A DNA stretch of 64,000 nt from Thalassolituus hydrocarboniclasticus (GTDB lineage: Bacteria > Pseudomonadota > Gammaproteobacteria > Pseudomonadales > Oceanobacteraceae): NCBI RefSeq assembly GCF_025345565.1, contig NZ_CP054475.1, positions 3,761,129 to 3,825,128 on the forward strand, in the 5' to 3' direction. How positions within the stretch are numbered: position 1 is the first letter of the stretch; each line of letters begins with the position of its first letter. Shown piece by piece: positions 53,613 through 62,488 of this stretch. The translations under genes and the position numbers were made by a program. A model generated the notes under the pieces. It was not told the DNA's origin. It searched no databases and saw only the letters and a list, made by a program, of their open reading frames with translations.

Positions 53613-54309
53613 AACTGATTTCCTCGGCAAGAGCATTGGCTTCAGCACTGCCCAGTGCGCGCAGACTGAGCGCGCAAAGCTGCTGAATTAATTGTTGTTG
53701 TTCGTTATGGGTCATAGCGGCACGGGTTGCCGCCACAGGTAATTCGTTCACGCTGGTCGTTTTTGCCTGACCGGGAAACAAAGGGCCGATTAGCGCTTCG
53801 CTTAACAGACCGACCAGAGCCGCAGCACTGATGGCGGCGTCCTGCGCGGTAAATTCACCACTGGCGATGCCGTCGCGGATCAGGTCTTCAAAAATATCGG
53901 CATAGGCCATGCGATAGCGCAGACGCTCCTGCTCCACGCGTGGATCAACCGGTTCGGCAATTAAGGCATAGGCCAGCTGCGGTCCCTGCAACGCACGCCG
54001 GGCAAACACCGCCACCGCCCGCGCCAGACGCAGGGCATAAGCATCGGCCACATTACGGCTCTCGCTGGCCGCAGCCACCTGCGCCACTTCGTGTTCGGTG
54101 GCATAGCGGAAGACTTCCGCCACCAGCTCCGGTTTATTCGGGAAATGGCGGTAAATCGTACCCGCCGCGACACCGGAGCGCTCCGCCACCGCCGCCGCCG
54201 TCGCTGCAGCAAAGCCCTGTTCAGCAACTAAATCGCGCGCCGCATGCAGCAGGCGCTGGCGGGTGTTCGCCTTACGGGCACGGGTGTGTTCGGTTTCGCG
54301 GTAAGCCAT
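53596..54309 (-). CDS. TetR-family transcriptional regulator
   Basis: A 237-residue TetR protein. The N-terminal helix-turn-helix is RQRLLHAARDLVAEQGFAAATAAAVAERSGVAAGTIYRHFPNKPELVAEVF, followed by a helical ligand domain. ATG at 54309 is chosen over a GTG at 54360, since the latter falls inside a perfect palindrome that looks like its operator. The gene overlaps the AidB-like gene and they form one transcript, so it is probably autoregulated and controls the dehydrogenase, with an acyl-CoA or fatty acid as a plausible ligand. Confidence 0.92.
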   Translation of the reverse strand: MAYRETEHTRARKANTRQRLLHAARDLVAEQGFAAATAAAVAERSGVAAGTIYRHFPNKPELVAEVFRYATEHEVAQVAAASESRNVADAYALRLARAVAVFARRALQGPQLAYALIAEPVDPRVEQERLRYRMAYADIFEDLIRDGIASGEFTAQDAAISAAALVGLLSEALIGPLFPGQAKTTSVNELPVAATRAAMTHNEQQQLIQQLCALSLRALGSAEANALAEEISYEPDR

Positions 54310-54342
54310 AACGCCGGTTCCGGGTTCGCCTTGTGAGTTTGA

Positions 54343-54376
54343 ATCAAACAAGTGAATCACTATTCACTTGTTTGAT
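54343..54376. promoter_or_regulatory. Perfect 15-bp inverted repeat, candidate TetR operator
   Basis: ATCAAACAAGTGAAT (54343-54357) and its exact complement ATTCACTTGTTTGAT (54362-54376) are separated by CACT. The palindrome lies 33 bp upstream of the TetR start and between this gene and the divergent phosphodiesterase gene, where a TetR repressor would bind. Confidence 0.75.
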
Positions 54377-54519
54377 CAAGGGCGATTTTTGTACAGCCGC
54401 TGAGCCTGTATTGGCTGTACCGGGCTGCCACAGAAGCTTCATCGCTTGTTCACGCCGATGTCATGCCAGACACCAATATTGGTCTAGTCCAAAAACCAAC
54501 AACAATGAAGGAGACCACT

Positions 54520-56337
54520 ATGTTTAACCGAGGCAATCAAAGACTCAGCCGGCTGCTTACCGCCGTAATCTGCATCAGCACCGGCAGCGCCGCCCTGGCC
54601 GCCAGCAAACCACCCGTCGTCACTGATCCGCAACTGCCACCGGCAAGCGGCAGCGCGCCACGGGTACTGCTGCTGGGTATCGACGGCGTACAACTGGAAG
54701 AACTGCAGCAGATCAGCACGCCCAACTTCAACCGCCTGCAGGTGCGTAAAGCCTATACCGGCGGTGTTGATGGCGAAGCCAGCCAGCAGAAAACCTCCAG
54801 CGGGCCGGGCTGGTCGACCATTCTGACCGGCGTATGGGCGAACAAACATCAGATCACCGCCAACGATTCTGATCTGGCAAACCCGGAGTTTCCTTCACTG
54901 TTTAAACGTCTGCGCGATGCCCGCCCGCAAGCGAAGATCGCCAGTGTCATGAACTGGGGCACGCCCAATACCACCTATTTCCGCAATGAAGTCAGCGGCA
55001 ACGACATCACCCTGAATGGCCTGAGCGACAGCGCCGTTACCAGTAAAGGCATCGAATTAATTGCGCAGGATTTCGATCTGGTTTTCCTGCATCTGGACGA
55101 GCCGGATCACGCAGGCCACAGCAGCTGTTTTGGCCCGGCTTACGATACCGCGTTGCGCGGTGTGGATGCGCAACTCGGTCAGCTTTTGGATGCTGTTGAG
55201 CAAAGCAGCAGCGATTGGCTGGTACTGGTTACCACCGACCACGGTCGTGAACCGGTACTGGGTTGCAACCACGGCAGCCAGACCCGTCAGGAAAAAACCA
55301 TTTTTATTGCCAGCAATAAAACCCTGAACAGCGAATTCAGCCAGTACACCAGCGATATCAGCAACGGCGATTTTTCCGCTATTTATGGTAATCCGGCACA
55401 AACCAGTATTGCCCCGACGGTACTGCGCTATTTAGGTGTGGAGCCACAAATCAGCTGGCAACTGGATGGCCTGCCATTAGTCGCTGCCGAAGGTGTGCGT
55501 AAACTATTACCCGGCGGTGGCAGTAACGATTTCAGTTGGTATGCCGACAGCAGCGCTGAAGTGGAAATTTTCCGTAACGGCACAGCGCTGACCCAGGTTG
55601 ATGCCCTGCAGCGTGGCTTTGCCGATAACGCCGATGTGCGCGGCATCGTCGATTACACACTGGTGCAGAACAACACCCCGGTGTCACTGCGTCTGAATAA
55701 AGTGGATATTGATGCTGCCGTCGACTGGAGCCTGAGCCGCGCCTATTTTTTCCGCGATGACAGCCGCTATGTGCGCTATAACAAAACCGCCGACCAGTCT
55801 GACAGTGGCTACCCGGCCGATACCAATAACAGCAGCTGGCCGGGTCTGGGTGATTATGCCGGTTTAATTACCGCCGCCTTCAGCAAAGACAGCAGCCGCA
55901 GTTATTATTTTTTATCCGATGGCCGTTATATCCGTTACAACAACAGCAGCGATCAGGCCGATGCCGGTTATCCGAAAAATATCGATGACAACAGCTGGCC
56001 GGGACTGGGCGCGCACGCCACGCAAATTACCGCAGCGCTGCGCTGGACTGGCGATAAGGTGTATTTTTTCCTGAAAAACGGTACCTATCTGCGTTACGAC
56101 TTAGGCGATGACCGGGTAGACAGCGGTTATCCGAAAAATATCGATGACAACAACTGGCCGGGACTGGGTGCTTATGCGCAGGATATTACCGCCGCGGTAA
56201 AATGGAGCGACAGCCGTGCGTATTTCTTCCTCAGCAACCAGCGTTATATCCGTTACTCCATCAGCAGCGACAGCGCCGACAGTGGCTATCCGGCGAAGGT
56301 TAATGGCGGCACCTGGCCGGGGCTGATGAATCCGTAA
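54520..56337 (+). CDS. Exported type I phosphodiesterase/alkaline-phosphatase-fold enzyme fused to hemopexin-like repeats
   Basis: A 605-residue exported protein. ATG at 54520 has AAGGAG seven bases upstream and gives a signal peptide (LLTAVICISTGSAALA). Residues about 45-310 are a nucleotide pyrophosphatase/phosphodiesterase domain: metal Asp in LLLGIDGVQ, nucleophile Thr/Ser region in SSGPGWSTILTGVW, DEPDHAGHSS, and TTDHGREP with NHGSQTR. Residues about 400-600 hold four hemopexin-type repeats, each with a YFF or FFLK-x-G/R-YxRY unit and GYP...WPGL. Hemopexin blades in secreted bacterial proteins often bind partners or surfaces. The gene is divergent from the TetR gene. Confidence 0.9.
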   Translation: MFNRGNQRLSRLLTAVICISTGSAALAASKPPVVTDPQLPPASGSAPRVLLLGIDGVQLEELQQISTPNFNRLQVRKAYTGGVDGEASQQKTSSGPGWSTILTGVWANKHQITANDSDLANPEFPSLFKRLRDARPQAKIASVMNWGTPNTTYFRNEVSGNDITLNGLSDSAVTSKGIELIAQDFDLVFLHLDEPDHAGHSSCFGPAYDTALRGVDAQLGQLLDAVEQSSSDWLVLVTTDHGREPVLGCNHGSQTRQEKTIFIASNKTLNSEFSQYTSDISNGDFSAIYGNPAQTSIAPTVLRYLGVEPQISWQLDGLPLVAAEGVRKLLPGGGSNDFSWYADSSAEVEIFRNGTALTQVDALQRGFADNADVRGIVDYTLVQNNTPVSLRLNKVDIDAAVDWSLSRAYFFRDDSRYVRYNKTADQSDSGYPADTNNSSWPGLGDYAGLITAAFSKDSSRSYYFLSDGRYIRYNNSSDQADAGYPKNIDDNSWPGLGAHATQITAALRWTGDKVYFFLKNGTYLRYDLGDDRVDSGYPKNIDDNNWPGLGAYAQDITAAVKWSDSRAYFFLSNQRYIRYSISSDSADSGYPAKVNGGTWPGLMNP

Positions 56338-56363
56338 TACTCAGAATAATATTTAACGGCAAT

Positions 56364-56395
56364 AAAAAACGGGCAGAATTTCTGCCCGTTTTTTA
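56364..56395. terminator. Bidirectional rho-independent terminator
   Basis: ACGGGCAGA (56369-56377) pairs with TCTGCCCGT (56381-56389), loop ATT, with AAAAA before and TTTTT after; between convergent phosphodiesterase and SLC13 genes. Confidence 0.93.
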
Positions 56396-56406
56396 TGCTG
56401 AATTAT

Positions 56407-58173
56407 TTAAATATCCCAGAACAGCAACAGAATTGTCAGCGTTGCTGCGCCCACCAGAATATTCATCGGAATACCCACGCGCAGAAAATCGCGGAATTTA
56501 TAACCGCCCGGGCCGTACACCATCAGGTTGGTCTGATAGCCCAATGGTGTGGCGAAGCTGGCCGAGGCCGCCATCATAATCACCAGAATAAAAGGCTCAT
56601 GGGCGACACCGGCTTTATCGGTCATTTCCAGCACGATGGGCAGCATTAATACCGCCGCGGCATTATTGGTGATCACCTCGGTGAGAATGGAAACCACCAC
56701 ATAGGTAAGAATCAGCATCAGCCACGGGCGGTAATCACTGAGCTGCACAATATTTTCCGCCAGGTAGGCGGCCACACCGGTTTTCTGCAGCGCGGCGCCT
56801 AAGGCAAAAGACGCGGCAATGGTAATGACCACGGTTAAATCGACGCTGCGCTCGGCCTGCTCCAGCGTTAAACAGCCGGTTGCCAGCATTAAACCGGCGC
56901 CGATTAATGCCGCATTTAACATCGAAATCCAGCCCAGTCCCGCCGCCAGAACAACCACCGTCAGAATACCCCAGGACAACCAGGCACGGTTATGGCGCGG
57001 GGTTTCTTTGCCCAGATCGTTAATTAACAGAAAGTCTTTATTAAAACGCTGACGACTGACAAAGGCCGGGCGCGCTTCCAGCAATAAGGTATCACCGGCC
57101 TGCAGTTTAATGGCGCGCAGATTACCCGGAATCCGCTCGCCGTTACGCGCTACCGCCAGCACCACCGCACCGTAACGGTCACGGAAACGGGCATCGCGGA
57201 TCGCCTGGCCAATGGCGGCACAATGGGGTGACACCACCGCCTCAACCAGGCAGCGCTCCGGCCGCGCCTGACTCAGCGCCAGCTCACCGGCCATGGCCGA
57301 AGGCACAATGCCGTTAATGCGCAGCAATTCTGAAATGGCCTGGGTATCACCGGCGAACACCAGACGATCGCCGCCCTGCAGCCGCTCTTCGGAGGATACT
57401 GCGGTCAGCACCGTGGCGCCGCGTTCAATCTCCACCAGATAGACCCGCTCGAGATCGCGCAGGCCGGCTTCCAGCACGGTTTTGCCAACCAATGGACCAT
57501 CGCTGGCGACCGACACTTCGAGGGTAAATTCGCGCAGGTTTTCAAAACCTTCGCCACTGCGGCGCTGCGGTAACATGCGCGGAAAAAACAGCCACATAAA
57601 CAGGCCGCCGATAATGGCGACCGGCAGACCAATGGCGGTGATAGAAAACAGCGAAAAGCCTTCACCACCGGTCAGCGACTGGTACTGACCATTCACAATC
57701 AGATTGGTGCTGGTGCCGATCAGGGTCAGGGTGCCGCCAAGAATGGCGCTGTAGCTGAGCGGAATCATCAGCTTGGAAGCGTTAATGCCAATCTTCTGCG
57801 ACCAGCTGTTAATCGCCGGAATCATGGTCGCCACCACCGGCGTGTTATTGAGAAAACCACTGAGCAGCATCACCGGCGCAAAGATGCGCAGCAGCGCCGA
57901 ACGCAGGGTCAGCGGCCGGCCGAGTAAGCGGTTGACCAGAATGTCGATACCACCGGAGGCATGAATACCCGCCGCCACCACAAACATGGCCGCCACGGTG
58001 ATCAGACCGCTGTTACTGAAACCCGCCAGCGCCTCACCACTGCTTAATACACCGCTGACGCTGAGCAGGGTTAACGCTGCCATCATCGCCAGATGCGGCC
58101 GTACCGAAGTAAAAATAAGCGTCAGCAGCACCGCTGCGGTCAGTGTGAGAGAAAACCAGCCTTGCCAGTCCAC
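56407..58173 (-). CDS. SLC13-type (DASS/ArsB-NhaD) permease with two RCK_C domains
   Basis: A 588-residue inner-membrane carrier. About six hydrophobic segments form the first half (GLITVAAMFVVAAGIHASGG, then LSGFLNNTPVVATMIPAI with the conserved N-N-T-P). Two TrkA-C/RCK_C regulatory domains follow in the middle (about 210-375, EVSVASDGPLVGKTVLEAGLRD and AVVSPHCAAIGQAIRDARFRDRY). A second membrane half ends in VITNNAAAVLMLPIVLEM and FATPLGYQTNLMVYGPGGYKFRDF. The start is GTG at 58173 with GGAG six bases upstream. Relatives carry dicarboxylates, sulfate or cysteine. The substrate is unknown. Confidence 0.92.
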   Translation of the reverse strand: MDWQGWFSLTLTAAVLLTLIFTSVRPHLAMMAALTLLSVSGVLSSGEALAGFSNSGLITVAAMFVVAAGIHASGGIDILVNRLLGRPLTLRSALLRIFAPVMLLSGFLNNTPVVATMIPAINSWSQKIGINASKLMIPLSYSAILGGTLTLIGTSTNLIVNGQYQSLTGGEGFSLFSITAIGLPVAIIGGLFMWLFFPRMLPQRRSGEGFENLREFTLEVSVASDGPLVGKTVLEAGLRDLERVYLVEIERGATVLTAVSSEERLQGGDRLVFAGDTQAISELLRINGIVPSAMAGELALSQARPERCLVEAVVSPHCAAIGQAIRDARFRDRYGAVVLAVARNGERIPGNLRAIKLQAGDTLLLEARPAFVSRQRFNKDFLLINDLGKETPRHNRAWLSWGILTVVVLAAGLGWISMLNAALIGAGLMLATGCLTLEQAERSVDLTVVITIAASFALGAALQKTGVAAYLAENIVQLSDYRPWLMLILTYVVVSILTEVITNNAAAVLMLPIVLEMTDKAGVAHEPFILVIMMAASASFATPLGYQTNLMVYGPGGYKFRDFLRVGIPMNILVGAATLTILLLFWDI

Positions 58174-58303
58174 GGCATGCTCCGGATAACATAAGGTGAT
58201 GCATATTAACCGGAGTAACCAGAACCCGAAGGAATATTAAGTAATTTAAAGGTAACTAAATTGCATAAGATAACCTGCCGGGCTGCAGCCACTAAGCCAG
58301 CCG

Positions 58304-58930
58304 TCAGCCCAGTCGTGGCTCGGGCAGCGGCAGCAACTCGGCGGTCGCCAGCGCGCGTGCCTGCTCTTCACTCAGGCCAAGCGCGCGCAGCACCAGTTCG
58401 GCGCAGTCGCTGCCGGCATCACGCCAGGTGCGCAGACCTTCGCGTACCAGATAAATCGCGCCCAGCACCGAGCTGGCGATCATAGTCACCACCGCCGACA
58501 GCTGATCGACCCGTATGCGGTACTGGCCACACTGAATACCATCCATCAGCACCTGTACCGGCGCACCGGCACCCAGACGGCGCAAGGCCGCACTGCTGAA
58601 GCCAAAACGGCTGATAAAGTTACCCCAGGCCGGTTCTTCGTGGGCGCGGCGCACATACAGACGGATCGCGGTCGCCAGCTTGGCCGCAGGATCATTCTGC
58701 TGGCGGAAGCTGCTGACAATACGCTGGTTCATATCTGTTGCCAGAGTCACCGCCACTTCTTCGAACAGCCCCTGAATAGAATCAACGTGATTGTAAACCG
58801 TGCCACGGGCAACGCCGGCAATATCCGCCAGCTCGCGTACCGTAACCTGAGTTGCGCCCTTTTCGGCAAACAACTGCAGTGCAGCGTTGTAGATACGGCG
58901 CTGGGCGGTGGTTAAACCCGGTTGCAACAT
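58304..58930 (-). CDS. TetR-family transcriptional regulator
   Basis: A 208-residue TetR protein. The helix-turn-helix reads AQRRIYNAALQLFAEKGATQVTVRELADIAGVARGTVYNHVDSIQGLFEEVA. The second of two adjacent ATGs (58930) is chosen as AGGAG is six bases upstream; the first is at 58933. The frame is open to 59026, without a start that fits. The C-terminal helices are typical (ASSVLGAIYLVREGLRTW). It is on the same strand as, and 130 bp upstream of, the SLC13 permease gene, which it may control. Confidence 0.9.
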   Translation of the reverse strand: MLQPGLTTAQRRIYNAALQLFAEKGATQVTVRELADIAGVARGTVYNHVDSIQGLFEEVAVTLATDMNQRIVSSFRQQNDPAAKLATAIRLYVRRAHEEPAWGNFISRFGFSSAALRRLGAGAPVQVLMDGIQCGQYRIRVDQLSAVVTMIASSVLGAIYLVREGLRTWRDAGSDCAELVLRALGLSEEQARALATAELLPLPEPRLG

Positions 58931-59189
58931 CATCGGCTCCTGAACACAGTACAAACAAAGACAGACCCCGGCGGCAAAGCTGCCCGGAGAATTCGGTTTT
59001 GGTATGCAGGATGGTTTTATCGACACCCTCTCAGTCTGCGGCAGGAGGGTTTAGAAGCCGGAAGGAACCGGCAAAGAAGGTGCGATTGTACCACAAGCGG
59101 GCTGATCGCCTGAACGGGGAAAACGGGGCTCAGAGCCGACAATCGGCGTGTTTGGCTGGAACGGGCTGTTGCAGCCGGGAGCTAATAGC

Positions 59190-59449
59190 CTCATCTGGCT
59201 CCCACGCTCTGCGTGGTAGTCCGGGCTGGCACAGTTACATTCCCACGCGGAGCGCAGGAACGAGAAATTCCCACGCGGAGCGTAGGAACGAGAAATCTGA
59301 GATAGGAACGAGAACGCTCTCATCTGGCTCCCACGCTCTGCGTGGTAGTCCTTGCTGGCACAGTTACATTCCCACGCGGAGCGCAGGAACGAGAAAAAGA
59401 TAGGAACGAGAAATCTGAGACAGGAACAAGAAAGGAGGGCCGAATCCGG
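59190..59449. repeat. Duplicated 78-bp REP-like block and related short repeats
   Basis: The block starting CTCATCTGGCTCCCACGCTC at 59190-59267 recurs at 59319-59396 with two differences, at a 129-bp period. Each block holds the palindrome CCACGCTCTGCGTGG and the related TTCCCACGCGGAGCG, and ends AGGAACGAGAAA. More AGGAACGAGAA units fill the space between and after (59284, 59304, 59402). The core ACGCTCTGCGTGGTAGT is also at 45024-45040. The whole 520-bp gap between the TetR and M48 genes holds no gene I can support. Confidence 0.85.
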
Positions 59450-59451
59450 CC

Positions 59452-61440
59452 CTAATTCAGAACAACCGGCACTTCCAGAATAGCCGCCATAGTACGCACC
59501 AGATCCAGCTCTATCGGACGCTGCTGGCCATCGCTGTTAATGCACACCTGCATGGCTTTCACCAACCGGCCTTTAATGTGCGGGTAGGCTTCGGTCAGTT
59601 TGGCCAGCGCCTGATTCAGTGGTTTTAAGCTGTTGCTGCGCGGCTGCAGTGCCAGACCATTAAACCCGGCGGCGCTGACCGCAGCGTTAAAGGCCTCAGC
59701 CGCAGCCTCGGCGGTGTCATGGCCGAAGTGCGCCAGAGTCGACAGCACAATGGCCAGCTCGTTGTTCAGCACATCGGCTTTCGCGTGTTTGGCGGCGATG
59801 GGCTGTACCGGTTCAAACTGCGGATTCAGATACTGCAGCACCAGCCGGTACAGGCACCATTCGAATATGTCGATCTCGCCATCGGCTTTGGCCAGTTGCA
59901 CCAATGTCTGGCGGAAGTCCTGATACTGACTGGCCGACAGTTGCTTCAGTGCCGGCATCGACAGCTCCACCAGCGGCAGGCGTTCGGCCGGGTTCAGTCC
60001 TTTCAGCAGCGGCAGAATACGCAGTGTCTGCTGGTAAAAATCCATACCCTGCTGAGTGCGGATCATATCCAGCTGTTGCTCATGCACAAAGCGTGAAGGC
60101 TCTGCCATTAACAGCGCAAACACCAGCGCGCGGGCGCTGTAGGCATCGCGCGCAGCATCCTGCAGGCGTGGCAGATTCTGTGCGCTGTCGGCGACCGCGG
60201 CTGTTGGTTCAGGCGCAGCAGACTGCTGTGCACCAGCGCCACTGTGGGCCATGCTGACGCCCGCTATTCCTGCGGCAATGCCTCTGGCCAGTGCTTCCTG
60301 ACTGAGACCGGCGCCGGCAGTCTGGCTGGCAACTTCCGGGGCTTCGTGCTCAGCGGCATCGCGGGTCTGCGGCGGCAGATAACGGCCATCCCAGCGCGGA
60401 TCGACCCGGCGGATACGTTCTTCCAGCGGTGGATGGGTGGCAAACCAGCTCACCCGGAACGGCAGCGCCTGACCAAAAAACAGGTGCGCGGTTTCTTCCC
60501 GCTCGGGGCTGCTGATTTCGGAACCGGCGCCATAGCCGATCACTTTTAACGCGCCGCCGATACTGTCCGGATTACGGGTAAACTGCACCGCCGAGGCATC
60601 GGCCAGAAATTCACGCTGACGCGATACTGCGGCCTTAATCAGATTGCCGAAAAAGACACCGCTGTAGCCGATCACCACCAGCCCCAGCCCCAGACCAAGC
60701 AAGGCCGCGCCGCTGTTGTCTTTGCTGTTACGGCTGCGGTAACGCATGCTGCGTGAGGATGATTCGAGCAGAAAGCGGCCGATCAGACCGATAAACAGAA
60801 TGCCGAACAGTACTGCCATCAGGCGGATGTTCAGGCGCATATCACCGTTAAAAATATGGCTGAACTCGTGCGCCAGTACGCCCTGAAGCTGGTCGCGGCT
60901 GAGCTGTGTCATACAACCGCGGGTAACGCCAATCACCGCATCGGAAGGCTGATAACCGGCGGCAAAGGCGTTGATGCTGGCATCGTCGAGCACATACACC
61001 GGCGGCACCGGCATACCCGAAGCGATGGCCATTTCTTCCACCACATTCAGCAGGCGGCGTTCGTAGAAATCTTTGCTGTTGGGCAGCAATAAGCGTCCGC
61101 CCAGCGATTCCGCCACTTTACGTCCGCCACCGCGCAGCATCAGCCATTTCACCAGACTGGCGGCGACGATCACCGCGATCACGCCGGCGGAAATCAGCAG
61201 CCACTGCTCAACATTCATATAAGCAAACAGACCGGGCTGCTGCGGCAGACCGGTTGACGGGTCAAAGGCCAGTTCGGTCACATCGGTGTAGGTGCCGACA
61301 ATCTGGGTATCGGTTACCCACAACAACGCGCTGACCAGCATATTCAGCAGCACAATCAGGCAGATCACGGCACCGGCAAACAACAGCACCAGCTGTTTGC
61401 TGCGCTTACGCGCCTGATCCTGATGGGAGAAAAAATCCAT
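59452..61440 (-). CDS. M48-family membrane metalloprotease (HtpX-like) with a C-terminal TerB-like region
   Basis: A 662-residue zinc protease. Two N-terminal hydrophobic segments (QLVLLFAGAVICLIVLLNMLV and WLLISAGVIAVIVAASLVKWLML) precede the catalytic HEFSH (LAHEFSHIFNGDMRLN, about residue 190) and the downstream Glu in REFLADASAV. A further membrane part follows. The final about 250 residues are soluble and hold LAKADGEIDIFEWCLYRLV, like TerB-type helical domains. ATG at 61440 matches the family start; the frame is open to 61476. It is 58 bp downstream of lemA, a widespread pairing. It probably degrades damaged membrane proteins. Confidence 0.93.
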   Translation of the reverse strand: MDFFSHQDQARKRSKQLVLLFAGAVICLIVLLNMLVSALLWVTDTQIVGTYTDVTELAFDPSTGLPQQPGLFAYMNVEQWLLISAGVIAVIVAASLVKWLMLRGGGRKVAESLGGRLLLPNSKDFYERRLLNVVEEMAIASGMPVPPVYVLDDASINAFAAGYQPSDAVIGVTRGCMTQLSRDQLQGVLAHEFSHIFNGDMRLNIRLMAVLFGILFIGLIGRFLLESSSRSMRYRSRNSKDNSGAALLGLGLGLVVIGYSGVFFGNLIKAAVSRQREFLADASAVQFTRNPDSIGGALKVIGYGAGSEISSPEREETAHLFFGQALPFRVSWFATHPPLEERIRRVDPRWDGRYLPPQTRDAAEHEAPEVASQTAGAGLSQEALARGIAAGIAGVSMAHSGAGAQQSAAPEPTAAVADSAQNLPRLQDAARDAYSARALVFALLMAEPSRFVHEQQLDMIRTQQGMDFYQQTLRILPLLKGLNPAERLPLVELSMPALKQLSASQYQDFRQTLVQLAKADGEIDIFEWCLYRLVLQYLNPQFEPVQPIAAKHAKADVLNNELAIVLSTLAHFGHDTAEAAAEAFNAAVSAAGFNGLALQPRSNSLKPLNQALAKLTEAYPHIKGRLVKAMQVCINSDGQQRPIELDLVRTMAAILEVPVVLN

Positions 61441-61497
61441 GATGAATCCCGGATGGAAAGCCGCGACTGCCAGCAACGTGGCAGCCGCTCAGCGATG

Positions 61498-62094
61498 TCA
61501 GAAGCTGACTTTAGGAGCGCTCTGAATCTGCGCGCTGTCTTCAAATTCCAGCAGTGTGGCATTGGCCGGATGGCCGAATTTTGCGGCCAGAACCACTGGC
61601 GGGAATGACTGACGGTAGGTGTTGTAGGCGGTTACCGCATCGTTAAATGCCTGACGGGCAAAGGTCACTTTGTTTTCGGTGCTGGTCAGTTCTTCCGACA
61701 CCTGCATCATGTTCTGGTTGGCTTTTAAATCCGGGTAGGCTTCCATCACCACATTCAGACGACCCAGCGCTCCGGCCAGAGCACCTTCGGCACCGGCCAG
61801 CTGTTTCATGGCATCGGCGGCACCCGGGTTACCCGCTGCCGCTTTTAAACCTGCCGCCGCGGCATTACGGGCAGTCACAACGGCTTCCAGAGTTTCGCTT
61901 TCGTGCTTCAGATAGGCTTTGGCGGTTTCGACCAGATTAGGGATCAGGTCATAGCGGCGCTTCAGTTGTACTTCGATCTGGGCGAAGCCATTTTCATAGC
62001 GGTTTTTCAGCGTCACCAGGGTGTTGTAGATATTGATGGCATAGACCACCAACAGCGCCAATACGACCAGAATCACGATGGTTGAAGTCGACAT
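61498..62094 (-). CDS. lemA: LemA-family protein
   Basis: A 198-residue LemA protein with one N-terminal membrane helix (TIVILVVLALLVVYAINIYNTLV) and a helical periplasmic or outward-facing domain: LKNRYENGFAQIEVQLKRRYDLIPNLVETAKAYLKHE, then AYPDLKANQNMMQVSEELTSTENKVTFARQAFNDAVTAYN and FPPVVLAAKFG. All of these are family signatures. Function is unsettled. It sits upstream of an M48 protease gene on the same strand, a common arrangement suggesting a shared membrane-protein quality-control role. Confidence 0.95.
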   Translation of the reverse strand: MSTSTIVILVVLALLVVYAINIYNTLVTLKNRYENGFAQIEVQLKRRYDLIPNLVETAKAYLKHESETLEAVVTARNAAAAGLKAAAGNPGAADAMKQLAGAEGALAGALGRLNVVMEAYPDLKANQNMMQVSEELTSTENKVTFARQAFNDAVTAYNTYRQSFPPVVLAAKFGHPANATLLEFEDSAQIQSAPKVSF

Positions 62095-62139
62095 AAATAT
62101 TCCTTGTAGGTTTTCCGTTGTTTTCTGCGCGGGCTGCGT

Positions 62140-62460
62140 TCAGCGGTTCCAGCTGCCGGTCGCACTCTGATAGTACTGACCTGCGGAGGCGGCTTTCTGC
62201 GTCAGTTTGTCACCGGCGATTTTTTCGATATTGGCCAGCGTGGTGTTCTGCTTGGCAGCAATTTCCTGATACTTGGCTTTGCGCTGCTGGTTGATTTCCA
62301 CCACCAGAGCGGCGGCTTCGCTGTTACCGCTGGCCACCAGCCCTAAGTAACCGTTGGTCTGTTCACCGACCAGCCCCATCTGTTTGGCGCCATCGAGGTC
62401 CAGTGCCCAGCTGCTGAGCGATACCAGCAAAGCGGCGGTAAATAATGCGATTTTTTTCAT
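62140..62460 (-). CDS. ydbL: YdbL-family (DUF1318) periplasmic protein
   Basis: A 106-residue exported protein. The ATG at 62460 has GAAGGA seven bases upstream and gives a signal peptide (KKIALFTAALLVSLSSWA). The mature part has LDGAKQMGLVGEQTNGYLGLVASGNSEAAALVVEINQQRKAKYQEIAAKQNTTLANIEKIAGDKL, the DUF1318 core. In enterobacteria YdbL is made with YdbH (an AsmA-like lipid-transport protein) and lipoprotein YnbE. Here ynbE is next to it but ydbH is not in the window. Confidence 0.92.
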   Translation of the reverse strand: MKKIALFTAALLVSLSSWALDLDGAKQMGLVGEQTNGYLGLVASGNSEAAALVVEINQQRKAKYQEIAAKQNTTLANIEKIAGDKLTQKAASAGQYYQSATGSWNR

Positions 62461-62488
62461 AGCTAATTCCTTCTCCGTCGGTTTCGGC

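Noticed and set aside
54310-54360. GTG at 54360 as the TetR start
   Set aside because: It falls within the perfect palindrome and lacks a ribosome site; ATG at 54309 fits the family N-terminus.
59190-59449. Possible CRISPR array
   Set aside because: Only two long, nearly identical copies with internal palindromes and no series of unique spacers; no cas genes. REP-type repeats explain it better.
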